Source of the DNA: Thermocrispum municipale DSM 44069
GTDB lineage: Bacteria > Actinomycetota > Actinomycetes > Mycobacteriales > Pseudonocardiaceae
DNA: 64,000 nt
Assembly: GCF_000427825.1 (NCBI RefSeq)
Contig: NZ_ATYT01000004.1
Location: 147,399 to 211,398, forward strand
Reading direction: 5' to 3'
Each line of letters opens with the position of its first letter. The stretch's first letter is position 1. The notes under the pieces are model-generated. The model was not told the origin of the DNA and did no database searches. It worked only from the letters and a program-made list of their open reading frames with translations. A program made the position numbers and the translations under genes. Positions 13,259 to 21,564 of the stretch are shown piece after piece.

Positions 13259-14209
13259 ATGCGCTTGATCACCATTGACGACGTCCGCGCCGCATCCGAC
13301 CGGATCGGCGGTCACGCCCTCCGCACTCCGCTGCTCCGCCAGACCTGGGACGAGCGCGAGCTGTGGCTGAAACCGGAGAACCTGCAACCGATCGGTGCAT
13401 TCAAGGTGCGCGGCGCCGTCAACGCGCTGGCCGCGCTGGACGAAGAGGTGCGGGCGCGCGGGGTGGTCAGTTACTCCAGCGGAAATCACGCCCAAGCCGT
13501 GGCATATGCGGCCCAGCAGTTCGGGGTGCCCGCGACCATCGTCGTGCAGGACGGCGCCCCGCAGGTGAAGATCTCGGCCACCAAGGCGTTCGGCGCCGAG
13601 GTGGTCGAGGCCCCGATGACCGAGCGCCGCGCGGTTGCCCGCCGACTTGCCGAGCGGCTCGGGCGCGTCGTCATCCCTCCGTTCGACCACCCGGACGTCA
13701 TCGCCGGCCAGGGCACGATCGGGCTGGAGATCGCCGAGGATCTGCCCGCGGTCAGCACGGTCCTGGTGCCAATCTCCGGGGGCGGCCTGGCCTCCGGGGT
13801 CGGCACGGCGATCACCGCGTTGTGCCCCGACGCCCGGGTGATCGGTGTCGAACCGGAGCTGGCCGCGGACACCGCCGAGTCGCTGCGCGCCGGGCGTCTG
13901 GTGCGGTGGGACGCGGCCGACCGGGCGCGCACGATCGCCGACGGCTTGCGGACCGAGCCGTCCGAGCTGACCTTCGCGCACCTGCGCGCGACGGTGGAAG
14001 GCGTCGTCACGGTGACCGAGGACGAGATCCGTCAGGCCATGCGCGTGCTGGCCACCCGGGCCAGATTGGTCGCCGAGCCCTCCGGCGCGGTCAGCGTGGC
14101 GGCGTGGCTGTTCCACCAGCACGAGCTGCCCGCCGGCCCGACGGTGGCGGTCGTCACCGGGGGGAACGTCGATCCGACTCTGCTGGCCGAGGTGCTGCAA
14201 GCTCGGTAG
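13259..14209 (+). CDS. PLP-dependent threonine/serine dehydratase-like enzyme
   Basis: A 316-residue fold-type II PLP enzyme. Lys49 in PIGAFKVRGA is the Schiff-base lysine; SSGNHAQA binds the substrate carboxylate, and SGGGLASG is the glycine-rich phosphate loop. There is no C-terminal regulatory ACT domain, so it resembles catabolic threonine dehydratase or serine racemase rather than biosynthetic IlvA. The exact substrate (threonine, serine, hydroxyaspartate) cannot be told from sequence. Its 3' end overlaps the convergent DUF3159 gene by 56 bases. Confidence 0.85.
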   Translation: MRLITIDDVRAASDRIGGHALRTPLLRQTWDERELWLKPENLQPIGAFKVRGAVNALAALDEEVRARGVVSYSSGNHAQAVAYAAQQFGVPATIVVQDGAPQVKISATKAFGAEVVEAPMTERRAVARRLAERLGRVVIPPFDHPDVIAGQGTIGLEIAEDLPAVSTVLVPISGGGLASGVGTAITALCPDARVIGVEPELAADTAESLRAGRLVRWDAADRARTIADGLRTEPSELTFAHLRATVEGVVTVTEDEIRQAMRVLATRARLVAEPSGAVSVAAWLFHQHELPAGPTVAVVTGGNVDPTLLAEVLQAR

Positions 14210-14831
14210 CGGGGTGGCGGAAGCCGGGGTGCTCGCGCGGCAGCGCCTTGTGCAGCACCCAACCGCTGACCGCGATCACCGCGGCGACCAGCGGCCAGCT
14301 CAGCACCGTGCGGGCCACGCCGAGCGCCACCACTTGTCCGCCCCACCACAGCACGCCGAACACGGCCACGCGCAGCACGTACTGTCCGAACCAGACCCAG
14401 CTGGCCAACGAGTAGGCGCGCAGCAACGCGGGGTCACGACGCCAGCGCGTCTTCTGCCCCAGCACGACGCCGACGATCACGCCCAGCAGCGGCCACCGGA
14501 TCAGGATGCTCGCCGCCCACGCCAACGCACTGCCGACGTTGGCCAGCACCTGCAGCAGGAAGAAGTCTTGAGCGCGGCCGGTGTACAGCGCCACCAGAGC
14601 GGCGGCCACGACGGCGGCCAGGCTGATCACGACGGCGGCGACACGTTGACCCCGCAACAGCCGGACGACTCCGACCACGACGGCGACCGTGATGGCAACC
14701 GCAGCACCCCATCCGATCGACCGTCCGGAGACCAACCAGCCGAGCACGAACGCGACGGGAGGCAGGCTGGCGTCGAGCGCTCCGCGGCGACCGCCGAGCA
14801 CCGTGGCCAACGACTCGGGACGGACACTCAC
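14154..14831 (-). CDS. DUF3159 family membrane protein
   Basis: A 225-residue integral membrane protein with about six hydrophobic helices. It carries family-like segments GGRRGALDASLPPVAFVL near the start, LLGVIVGVVLGQKTRWRRDP in the centre, and YSLASWVWFGQYVLRVAV. The function of DUF3159 is unknown. GTG 14831 is preferred; a TTG at 14849 would add six residues. A near-consensus iron box lies 28-46 bases upstream, so iron-dependent repression is possible. Confidence 0.8.
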   Translation of the reverse strand: MSVRPESLATVLGGRRGALDASLPPVAFVLGWLVSGRSIGWGAAVAITVAVVVGVVRLLRGQRVAAVVISLAAVVAAALVALYTGRAQDFFLLQVLANVGSALAWAASILIRWPLLGVIVGVVLGQKTRWRRDPALLRAYSLASWVWFGQYVLRVAVFGVLWWGGQVVALGVARTVLSWPLVAAVIAVSGWVLHKALPREHPGFRHPATELAAPRPAESDRRSPR

Positions 14832-14858
14832 GCATCCAGCCTGCCGCAAAATCAGAAG

Positions 14859-14877
14859 GAAGGTAAGCCTAACTTTC
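14859..14877. promoter_or_regulatory. Putative DtxR/IdeR iron box
   Basis: GAAGGTAAGCCTAACTTTC matches the 19-base DtxR/IdeR consensus TWAGGTWAGSCTWACCTWA at 16 of 19 positions, and the core AGGTAAGCCTAAC is intact. It lies 28 bases upstream of the DUF3159 start and about 260 bases upstream of the GDSL hydrolase gene. The surrounding 304-base gap (14832-15135) holds no other clear signal apart from an in-frame ATG at 14976 ahead of the hydrolase. Confidence 0.5.
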
Positions 14878-15135
14878 CTTGGCCACCGTGAGCCGACCGG
14901 GTGTGATCAACTCAGCACGTCCACGTGCGACGCTGTTTGCCCACGTCAGAAAGGGGGCTTGGGTGCGCAGGCTACTATGAGTACGTCTGTACGGATTACC
15001 GGTAGTGGCGAAAGTCGCTTCAAATCCGGCATTCTCGACATCATCGGCGCACGCCCGAAAAGGGGCCACGAGGCGTGCTGCCTGCCGGGATGTCGTCGCG
15101 CAGTGACCCGCCGGGAAGGAGAAGGGAGACTCTGC

Positions 15136-15945
15136 ATGCATCGGTTCACCAGCTTCATGGCCTTGGGCGACAGCTTCACCGAGGGTATGAACGACGAACT
15201 GCCTGACGGCACGTTCCGCGGCTGGGCCGACCGCCTCGCAGAGATGCTCGCCAAGGACAACCCCGGCTTCTCGTACGCCAATCTCGCCATTCGCGGCAAG
15301 ACACTGCGCCAGATCATCGACGAGCAGCTCCCGGTCGCACTGGAGGCACGGCCGGACCTGGTCACCGTCTGCGCGGGCGGCAACGACGTCATCGCCCCCG
15401 GCTCCAACGTCGACCACATCGCGGAGATGTTCGACGGCATGATCCGGCAGCTGGTCGAAGCGGGAATCGACGTGCTGATCTTCACCGGACCCGACGTACG
15501 CGAGGTCTCGGTGGTGAACCGGCTGCGCGGCAAAGTGGCCCTGTACAACGCGCACCTGCACGCCATCGCGCAGAAGTACCGCACGCTGGTGGTGGACCTG
15601 TGGGCGATGGAGCCGCTGCGTGACCCGCGCGCGTTCAGCGAGGACAGGCTGCACTTCAGCCCGGAGGCGCACCGCCGGATCGCGCTGCGTGTCGCGGAGG
15701 AACTCGGCCTGCCGGTCGAGCAGGACTGGCGCGAGCCGTGGCCGAAGCCCGCCCGTCGCCGGGACTGGCTGCGCGCCCGCCGTGACGACCTGGTGTGGAC
15801 GCGCACGTACTTCTGGCCGTGGATCAAGCGGCAGATTCGCGGCATCTCCACCGGCGACGGCCTGCAGCCGAAGCGGCCGAAGCTGATGCCGTTGACGCCC
15901 CCGGCGCAGCCGGCCGGCGACGGCGAGATGGTCAACGCGCACTAG
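15136..15945 (+). CDS. SGNH/GDSL-family hydrolase
   Basis: A 269-residue esterase-like protein. Block I is ALGDSFTEG near residue 10 (nucleophile Ser), block III is GGND, and block V is DRLHFSPEAH with the Asp-x-x-His pair. The last 70 residues are basic and proline-rich, with no membrane anchor or signal peptide, so it should be cytoplasmic or loosely membrane associated. ATG 15136 follows GGAGAAGGGAGA. An in-frame ATG at 14976 would add 53 residues with no family resemblance. The substrate is unknown; relatives include lipases, acetyl-esterases and thioesterases. Confidence 0.88.
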   Translation: MHRFTSFMALGDSFTEGMNDELPDGTFRGWADRLAEMLAKDNPGFSYANLAIRGKTLRQIIDEQLPVALEARPDLVTVCAGGNDVIAPGSNVDHIAEMFDGMIRQLVEAGIDVLIFTGPDVREVSVVNRLRGKVALYNAHLHAIAQKYRTLVVDLWAMEPLRDPRAFSEDRLHFSPEAHRRIALRVAEELGLPVEQDWREPWPKPARRRDWLRARRDDLVWTRTYFWPWIKRQIRGISTGDGLQPKRPKLMPLTPPAQPAGDGEMVNAH

Positions 15946-16043
15946 CCCACCGGCGTCCGCTGAGCTGGTCGAATCCCCTCAAGAATCCCCTGTTCCCAGC
16001 GGCATTCCATTACTCTGGTTCTGCCCGGAACCAGGGTGACGCG

Positions 16044-16067
16044 CGCGTCGTCTCATGAGACGTCGCG
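16044..16067. promoter_or_regulatory. 24-base inverted repeat upstream of ESX-like genes
   Basis: A near-perfect palindrome centred on TCTCATGAGA, with flanking arms CGCGTCG and CGTCGCG, pairs at 11 of 12 positions. It lies 40 bases before the ATG of the PE-like gene. A smaller seven-base hairpin (CTGGTTC/GAACCAG, 16015-16034) is just upstream. Either could be the terminator of the GDSL gene, or the palindrome could be a repressor site. Confidence 0.4.
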
Positions 16068-16107
16068 AGCAGGCGAGGGATCCGAAGGGAACAGGGGAGA
16101 TCCGCAC

Positions 16108-16464
16108 ATGGGCAACGGCAAGGGCTACGAGGTCGACCCGGACAAGATGCGTGAGGCGATCAAGCTCGCCGAGTCGATGCTCGAGGAACTCGAGGAGCGC
16201 GCGTACGAAGTTCCTGACCTGGTCGGCATGCCTGCGCCGTCCACGCAGGAGGACAAGGTCACCAACGAGTACCACAACGGACAGAAGGTCGGCGCGCGCA
16301 CGTCGGCCGTCGCCACCGCGCAGGCGTATCACGAGGCGTTCCAGGGCCAGATGCAGTACCTGAGCCAGCTGATCCCCAACCTGCAGAGCGCATTGAGCAG
16401 CTACGAGCAGTCCGAGGAATCCATCGGCGAGTCGATGCGCAGCAAGCAGAACCAGGTGCAGTAA
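16108..16464 (+). CDS. PE-like/WXG100-like type VII secretion substrate
   Basis: A 118-residue, mainly helical protein, the size and composition of ESX (type VII) substrates. The first half carries MREAIKLAESMLEELEERA and the second AYHEAFQGQMQYLSQL. Near the end SSYEQSEESI contains YEQSE, which fits the YxxxD/E secretion signal. No WXG tripeptide is present, so it resembles a PE-type partner more than an EsxA type. ATG 16108 follows AGGGGAGA. It is followed 48 bases later by a WXG-bearing large protein and then an EspG-like chaperone gene, the order expected for a PE-PPE-EspG module. Confidence 0.65.
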   Translation: MGNGKGYEVDPDKMREAIKLAESMLEELEERAYEVPDLVGMPAPSTQEDKVTNEYHNGQKVGARTSAVATAQAYHEAFQGQMQYLSQLIPNLQSALSSYEQSEESIGESMRSKQNQVQ

Positions 16465-16512
16465 GCGCCATCGCCAGATCACTGATCGTCCATCTCCGCA
16501 GAGGGGGCTTCG

Positions 16513-17910
16513 ATGTCCAACCCGGTACCTGGCTGGGTCGGTGTGCTGTCGCCCGGCGCTTGGATCGCTGGAGCAATCTTCGGCAGTGACGACCTGAGTC
16601 AGGTTCACAAGGCATTGCCGATCTACTTGGCTATCCAGGACGGCAGTCCGCGGCCGCTGTTCGAGGCGTCGCAGCTGGCCGCCGAGCACTCCAGGAAGCA
16701 GGACACCTTCGCCGACAACGCCGACAAGCTGCGCAAGCTGCTCAACGACGCGTGGAAGGGCGAGTCGGCCGAGAAGGCCGAGAAGAAGATCAAGAAGCTG
16801 TCGGAGAGCGCGCGGGAGACCAGCAAGTCGCTGGACAAGAACTCCAAGAGCTACGACTCCCAGGGCCGGGCCTTCGACGACATCAAGCACAAGATGAAGC
16901 CGATGGACAATCCGCCCCCGGAGGGGTCGGGTTTCCTGGACCGGCTGGCGCCGTGGGACACCGACGCGGAGAAGGCGGTGCAGCGCAACCAGGAGGCGGC
17001 GCAGCACAATCTGGACCTGTACGACAAGTACTCGCAGACGTCAAAGTCCAACGCGGAGAGCCTGACCGAGAAGTACGGCCACGCGGGCAACCCCGGCAGC
17101 CAGACGACGACGCCGCCGGACGACCGGGAGAAGACGCCGAACGAGAAGGAGCGCCCGTACACCCCACCGGGCACGAATGACCGGCAGGCGCAGGAAGAAG
17201 CCCGCAGGCGCCAGGAGGAAGCGCAGCGGCGCGCCGAGGAACAGCGCCGCCAGATGGAGGCCGAGCGCCGCCGCCAGGAGGAAGAAGCCCGCAGGCGCCA
17301 GGAGGAGGCGCAGCGGCGCGCCGAGGAGCAGCGCCGCCAGATGGAGGCCGAGCGCCGCCGCCAGGAGGAAGAAGCCCGCAGGCGTCAGCAGGAGGCGCAG
17401 CGGCGCGCCGAGGAACAGCGCCGCCAGATGGAGGAGGAGGAGGCGCGCAGGCGCCAGCAGGAGGCCGCGGAACGCGCGCGCCGGGCCCGCGAGGAGCTGG
17501 CCGGGAGTTCGTTCACCCCGTCCAGTCCGAAGCTCGGTAGCACCTCGGCGTCGAGCTTCTCCCCGTCCGACTTCGCCGGTTCGGGCACCGGCGCGGGCGG
17601 CTTGGGTGCCGGCGCCTTCGGTAGCGGCTCGGGCAGCGGCTCGGCCGCCGACGGTGGCCGGGCAAGCGGCGCTTTCGCCGGTGGCGGAGCTCCTGGCGGC
17701 GCAGGTGGCGCTGCCGCCGCCGCGCGCGGAGCCGGCATGGGTGGCATGCGCGGTGGCATGGGTATGGGCGGCATGATGGGCGGCGCCGGAGCCGCCGGCG
17801 GCAAAGGCGACGACAAGGAGCACAAGCGCAAGTTCCAGGCGACCGAGGATCCGAACAAGCTGTTCGGTTCCGACGAGAAGTCCGTCCCTCCGGTGATCGG
17901 TGAGAAATGA
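16513..17910 (+). CDS. Large WXG-type ESX substrate-like protein with Arg/Glu coiled-coil repeats
   Basis: A 465-residue protein in four parts. Residues 1-180 are helical and hold DAWKGESAEKAEKKIKKL, a WXG motif in a helical hairpin. Residues about 180-225 are a proline-rich linker. Residues about 227-335 are a highly charged coiled coil made of 29-residue repeats. Residues 335-440 are Gly, Ala, Ser and Met rich and low complexity. The end (KRKFQATEDPNKLFG, PPVIGE) resembles tails seen on ESX-linked proteins of Pseudonocardiales. A PPE-like secreted role is inferred from these features and from EspG directly downstream with a 4-base overlap. Confidence 0.65.
   Translation: MSNPVPGWVGVLSPGAWIAGAIFGSDDLSQVHKALPIYLAIQDGSPRPLFEASQLAAEHSRKQDTFADNADKLRKLLNDAWKGESAEKAEKKIKKLSESARETSKSLDKNSKSYDSQGRAFDDIKHKMKPMDNPPPEGSGFLDRLAPWDTDAEKAVQRNQEAAQHNLDLYDKYSQTSKSNAESLTEKYGHAGNPGSQTTTPPDDREKTPNEKERPYTPPGTNDRQAQEEARRRQEEAQRRAEEQRRQMEAERRRQEEEARRRQEEAQRRAEEQRRQMEAERRRQEEEARRRQQEAQRRAEEQRRQMEEEEARRRQQEAAERARRAREELAGSSFTPSSPKLGSTSASSFSPSDFAGSGTGAGGLGAGAFGSGSGSGSAADGGRASGAFAGGGAPGGAGGAAAAARGAGMGGMRGGMGMGGMMGGAGAAGGKGDDKEHKRKFQATEDPNKLFGSDEKSVPPVIGEK
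17194..17454 (+). repeat. 87-base tandem repeat, three copies, inside the coding sequence
   Basis: Units begin at 17194, 17281 and 17368, each opening with GAAGAAGCCC. Each encodes about 29 residues of the pattern EEARRRQEEAQRRAEEQRRQ. The third copy diverges in its second half. Copies one and two are almost identical at the DNA level, including silent positions, so the expansion looks recent and may vary between strains. The period keeps the frame and a continuous helical register. Confidence 0.9.
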
Positions 17911-18695
17911 GCATCATCAGTGACACGGTCGAACTGCCCCTGATCGGGCTCGACTGGCTGTGGAAGTCCGTCGCGCCCGGTCCGGCGCATCCCGCGCTCG
18001 GCATCGGTGACATGTGGGTCGCCGAGGACGACCGGCCCCGGGTCGCCCAGGCCATCAACGAGGTACTCGGCCAGCAAGGCCTCGGTTCGCTGGACGAGCC
18101 GGCGCCGGAGTTGGTCGAGACGCTGCGCCTGCTGGCCACCGCGAGCGAGGAGTACTACGCCTGGGTCAACGGCGTCACGTCCAACTTCACCGGCGCCGTC
18201 TTGGTCGCCGGTAACGGCACGGAAGCCGTGCGCATGGCCAGGGACCAGCAGGCGATCGGGTTCGCGCCTGCCCCCACGGAGGATCTGGCCGGGCTGCTGG
18301 TGGATGCCTTCAAGCCGACCGACCCGGCGGACATTCCGAAGCTGAGCGTGCCGAAGAAGGACTTCTCGGTGGAGGCCCCGGCGCAGGATGCCGACGACGA
18401 CGAAGAGTTCACCTTCACCTACGAAGAGGACCGGGACGAGGTCGACCCCGCCACCAGGCTGCGCAACCTGATGCAGGCCAAGCGCGAGGCGATCTACCAG
18501 ATCTACACCGCCAAGCGTTCCGGCGGCACGAGCCGCAAGCGGGTGGGCCCGTACGCCGTGGTGGACATCATCGACGAGGGCCGCGTGGTCACGTTCGTGG
18601 ACGAGTCCGGGGCTGAGCCGATGATCCAGTGCCTGCCTGCCGGGCGGGACGACCTGGTCAAGGTGCTCACCGAGGCGCACGCCGCGCTGGGCTGA
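17907..18695 (+). CDS. EspG-family ESX secretion-associated chaperone
   Basis: A 262-residue protein of the EspG family, cytosolic chaperones that bind the PPE tip of PE-PPE pairs and hold them soluble for type VII export. Family-like features are the N-terminal hydrophobic LPLIGLDWLW, the strand ASEEYYAWVNG, a central acidic loop (residues about 150-175), and the C-terminal GPYAVVDIIDEGRVVTFVDES and LTEAHAAL. It overlaps the preceding gene by four bases. No ESX core genes (eccB, eccC, eccD, mycP) lie in the window, so the machinery must be elsewhere. Confidence 0.75.
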   Translation: MSIISDTVELPLIGLDWLWKSVAPGPAHPALGIGDMWVAEDDRPRVAQAINEVLGQQGLGSLDEPAPELVETLRLLATASEEYYAWVNGVTSNFTGAVLVAGNGTEAVRMARDQQAIGFAPAPTEDLAGLLVDAFKPTDPADIPKLSVPKKDFSVEAPAQDADDDEEFTFTYEEDRDEVDPATRLRNLMQAKREAIYQIYTAKRSGGTSRKRVGPYAVVDIIDEGRVVTFVDESGAEPMIQCLPAGRDDLVKVLTEAHAALG

Positions 18696-18709
18696 GCCCG
18701 TTGGACGAG

Positions 18710-18749
18710 AAAGGCCGCCGCGTCCGGTTGTCCGGATGCGGCGGCCTTT
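18710..18749 (+). terminator. Strong intrinsic-type terminator after the EspG gene
   Basis: AAAGGCCGCCGC and GCGGCGGCCTTT form the outer stem and the inner TCCGG arms extend it to about 18-19 base pairs around a very short loop, 15 bases after the stop codon. The descending arm ends in CCTTTG. Confidence 0.85.
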
Positions 18750-18918
18750 GTGGTTCGAGGACGGTAGCTCTTCCGAGCGTTGCCTCGCGGCCGACGCCGA
18801 GCTCGCGGGTGAGCCCTGCTGACGTGGCGCAAGCTCAGTTCGGGACGGTGTGGCCCGCAGCTGGCGTAGAGCTCACCGGAGAGCCACGGTGACGTGGCGA
18901 AAAACCGCAGAAATGGCG

Positions 18919-18958
18919 GGAGCGGCCGGCACGCCCCCACACGTGCCGACCGCTCCCG
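18919..18958. terminator. Long hairpin in the espG-ectC gap
   Basis: GGGAGCGGCCGGCACG and CGTGCCGACCGCTCCC pair at 15 of 16 positions around an 8-base loop. It lies in the 479-base gap (18696-19174) between two convergent operons. On the minus strand it is followed by a GGTTTTT stretch, so it may be a back-up terminator for ectABC. The rest of the gap holds only the two other hairpins and no gene. Confidence 0.5.
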
Positions 18959-19134
18959 TCCGGCCGTCTGCGCCCCCTTCACCGCGCGATGGCCGACCGC
19001 TCCCCAAGCCGGTCACCGCGCGCCTCGGCGGTCCCGCCGCGTGTGCTGGCACCCGCCGGTCGTTCCCCCTCCGATGGCCGGGCGGTTCCGCCGCGCACGA
19101 CGTCCGTACATCCATTAAGAGTCGCTGGAGGGCG

Positions 19135-19164
19135 AAAAGGTTCCCTCGCCGAGCGAACTTTTTT
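19135..19164 (-). terminator. Terminator of the ectABC operon
   Basis: AAAAGGTTC and GAACTTTTTT flank the inner stem CTC/GAG, giving a hairpin with an A-rich foot on one side and a T-run on the other. It sits 10 bases after the ectC stop and could work in both directions. Confidence 0.7.
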
Positions 19165-19174
19165 GCCTTCCTGC

Positions 19175-19567
19175 TCAGTCCTCTTCGACGATGAGCGGGT
19201 AGACGCCGTTCTCGTCGTGCACCTCGCGGCCGGTCACCGGCGGGTTGAACACGCACACCGTGCGCATCTCGGTCTTCGGCCGCAGCTCGTGCTTGTCGTG
19301 GTCGTTGAGCAGGTACAGCGATCCCGGCCGCAGCTGGTGGGTCTCGCCCGTGCCCAGGTCGGTGATCTCACCTTCACCGGAGACGATGAACACCGCCTCG
19401 ATGTGGTTGGCGTACCAGAATTTGTTCACCGTGCCCGCTTTCAGCACGGTCTCGTGCACCGAGAAGCCCACTTTGTCCTTGGCCAGCACGATGCGCTTGC
19501 TGCGCCAGTTTTCCGTCTCCACATCGGCTTCGGTGCCGGTGATGTCGTCGAGGTGGCGGACGATCAA
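19175..19567 (-). CDS. ectC: L-ectoine synthase
   Basis: EctC (130 residues) closes N-gamma-acetyl-diaminobutyrate to ectoine, a compatible solute. It is a single cupin domain of normal length, opening with [12 protein letters not shown] and carrying [28 protein letters not shown] and [12 protein letters not shown], which contribute the metal and substrate pocket. The start is a TTG at 19567, seven bases after AAGGAG; the only in-frame ATG-like alternative is far upstream inside ectB. It is the last gene of ectA-ectB-ectC; no ectD hydroxylase follows. Confidence 0.95.
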   Translation of the reverse strand: MIVRHLDDITGTEADVETENWRSKRIVLAKDKVGFSVHETVLKAGTVNKFWYANHIEAVFIVSGEGEITDLGTGETHQLRPGSLYLLNDHDKHELRPKTEMRTVCVFNPPVTGREVHDENGVYPLIVEED

Positions 19568-19592
19568 GTTCGTTCTCCTTCTGCTCGTCGGG

Positions 19593-20855
19593 TCAGCCGA
19601 GTACCGCGTCCACCGAGGCACGCAGGATCTCCAGGCCCTGATCGACCTCGGCATCGGACACGGTCAGCGGTGGCAGCAACTTGACGACCTCGCCCTCCGG
19701 ACCGGAGGTCTCCATCAGCATGCCGCGCTGGAACGCTTCCCGGCACACCTTGCTCGCCAAGTCACCGCCTTGGTCACCTTCCCCCATTTCGATGCCGCGG
19801 GCCAGGCCTTTGCCCTTGGCGACCAGGCCCGCCTGGGGGTAGGCCTCGGCGATCTCGGTGAGCGCGGTACCGATCCGCTCACCCTTGGCCTTGGTGGACT
19901 TCTCCAGCTCGTCGGTCCGCCAGAACAGGTTCAGCGCCTCGGCGGCGGTGACGAAAGCCGGGCTGATGCCGCGGAACGTACCGTTGTGCTCGCCGGGTTC
20001 CCACACGTCGAGCTCGGGCCGGATCAACGTGAGCGCCATCGGGATGCCGTAGCCGCTGATCGACTTGGACAGGCAGACGATGTCCGGCTTGATGCCTGCT
20101 TCCTCGAAGCTGAAGAACGGCCCGGTGCGGCCGCAGCCCATCTGCACGTCGTCGACGATCAGCAGGATCTCGTGCCGTTGGCACAGCTCGGACAGCGCCC
20201 GCAGCCACTCGGCTCGCGCCGGGTTGATGCCGCCCTCGCCCTGCAGCGTCTCCACGATCACCGCGGCAGGCTCGTTCAACCCGCTGCCGGAGTCCTCCAG
20301 CAGCTTCTCCAGGTAGAAGAAGTCCGGGAACTCGCCGTCGAAGTAGTTGTCGTAGGGCATCGGTGTGGCGTGCACCAGCGGGACACCCGCGCCGCCGCGC
20401 TTCATCGAGTTACCGGTCACCGACAGCGCGCCGAGCGTCATGCCGTGGAACGCGTTGGTGAAGTTGATGACCGACTCCCTGCCGGTCACCTTGCGGGCCA
20501 GCTTCAGCGCCGCCTCGACGGCGTTCGCGCCGCCGGGCCCCGGGAAGATCACCTTGTACTGCATGTCGCGGGGCTGCAGCACGATCTCGTTGAACGCCTC
20601 CAGGAAGCGCCGCTTCGCCGACGTGTACATGTCCAGCGAGTGCGTGACCCCGTCGTCGGAGATGTACTCGATCAGCGCACGCTTGAGGTCCGGGTGGTTG
20701 TGCCCGTAGTTGAGCGCGCCCGCGCCCGCGAAGAAGTCCAGGTAGGGCTTGCCGTCTTCGCTGTAGAGCCAAGTGCCCTTGGCCTTGTCGAACACCACAG
20801 GCCATCCGCGGCTGTAGCTGCGTACCTGCGATTCAAGTTCCTCGAAAATACTCAC
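19593..20855 (-). CDS. ectB: Diaminobutyrate-2-oxoglutarate transaminase
   Basis: EctB (420 residues) converts aspartate semialdehyde to 2,4-diaminobutyrate with glutamate as donor, the first step to ectoine. It is a class III PLP aminotransferase: [15 protein letters not shown] near the N-terminus, [13 protein letters not shown], the PLP aspartate region [15 protein letters not shown], and Schiff-base Lys264 in LSKSISGYG. It lies 47 bases after ectA and 25 before ectC, a compact operon. Confidence 0.96.
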   Translation of the reverse strand: MSIFEELESQVRSYSRGWPVVFDKAKGTWLYSEDGKPYLDFFAGAGALNYGHNHPDLKRALIEYISDDGVTHSLDMYTSAKRRFLEAFNEIVLQPRDMQYKVIFPGPGGANAVEAALKLARKVTGRESVINFTNAFHGMTLGALSVTGNSMKRGGAGVPLVHATPMPYDNYFDGEFPDFFYLEKLLEDSGSGLNEPAAVIVETLQGEGGINPARAEWLRALSELCQRHEILLIVDDVQMGCGRTGPFFSFEEAGIKPDIVCLSKSISGYGIPMALTLIRPELDVWEPGEHNGTFRGISPAFVTAAEALNLFWRTDELEKSTKAKGERIGTALTEIAEAYPQAGLVAKGKGLARGIEMGEGDQGGDLASKVCREAFQRGMLMETSGPEGEVVKLLPPLTVSDAEVDQGLEILRASVDAVLG

Positions 20856-20902
20856 CTTCGCTCCGTTCGCGACTCGGGTTCGTCATGTGTGAATAGCCGG
20901 AA

Positions 20903-21439
20903 TCAGCGCCGGATACGCAGCGGTCCGATCCGGTACAGGTCCTCGGGCTCGTGCTCGTCCGGGAAATCGTCCGCGGAGAACAGCGGGCTGCGCTCCATCT
21001 CGGCGCCCCAGCGCTTGGCGAACGCGGCGAACAGGGCGATGGACGCCTCGTTGTCCGGAGTGATGGTGGTCTCCAGATAGCGAACACCGTCCCGCACCAA
21101 CGGCGTGTACATCCGGTCGAGCAATTTGCCGGCAACCCCACGCCCGCGGGCACGTGCGTCGACCGCGACCTGCCAGACGACCGCGGTGTCCGGTGCACGC
21201 TGCTTGCGGTATCCAATGACGAATCCGACCGGCTCCCCGTCCAGCCGCGCGATCACGGACGTGTCGGCGAAATCAACCGCCCACAACAGGTAGGCGTAGG
21301 AGGAGTTGAGGTCGAGCTTGCCGGAATCGCGGGCCATCCGCCACAGCGCCGCCCCGTCGGACTTCCGGAGATTGTCGATGACCAACTCGCCGGCGGCGGA
21401 TGTTCCACCGTCGGCGGGTGCGTTGCTATTCCCCGACAT
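20903..21439 (-). CDS. ectA: Diaminobutyrate acetyltransferase
   Basis: EctA (178 residues) acetylates the gamma-amino group of 2,4-diaminobutyrate with acetyl-CoA. It is a GNAT domain: the acetyl-CoA loop is VAVDARARGRGVAGKLL, preceded by SVIARLDGEPVGFVIGYRK and followed by LETTITPDNEASIALF. The SYAYLL segment is typical of EctA. ATG 21439 is preferred to a TTG four codons upstream. It is the first gene of the operon. The 125-base upstream gap is the likely promoter, but no clear hexamers stand out. Confidence 0.94.
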   Translation of the reverse strand: MSGNSNAPADGGTSAAGELVIDNLRKSDGAALWRMARDSGKLDLNSSYAYLLWAVDFADTSVIARLDGEPVGFVIGYRKQRAPDTAVVWQVAVDARARGRGVAGKLLDRMYTPLVRDGVRYLETTITPDNEASIALFAAFAKRWGAEMERSPLFSADDFPDEHEPEDLYRIGPLRIRR

Positions 21440-21564
21440 AAGGACTCTCAACGTAACAGAACTCGGCGGTGAGTCCAGGACTACTGAGCGTGATGACCAG
21501 TCTCACCTGGGCCGATGATGTGCAGGTAATTCCCCGAATGTGACCCGTCCAACCTTTTTCCCGG

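Noticed and set aside
14976-15135. Longer N-terminus for the GDSL hydrolase from ATG 14976
   Set aside because: The extra 53 residues have no family similarity, and a good ribosome site precedes ATG 15136.
17194-17454. CRISPR or mobile-element repeat
   Set aside because: The 87-base repeats are in frame and encode a coiled coil inside one gene.
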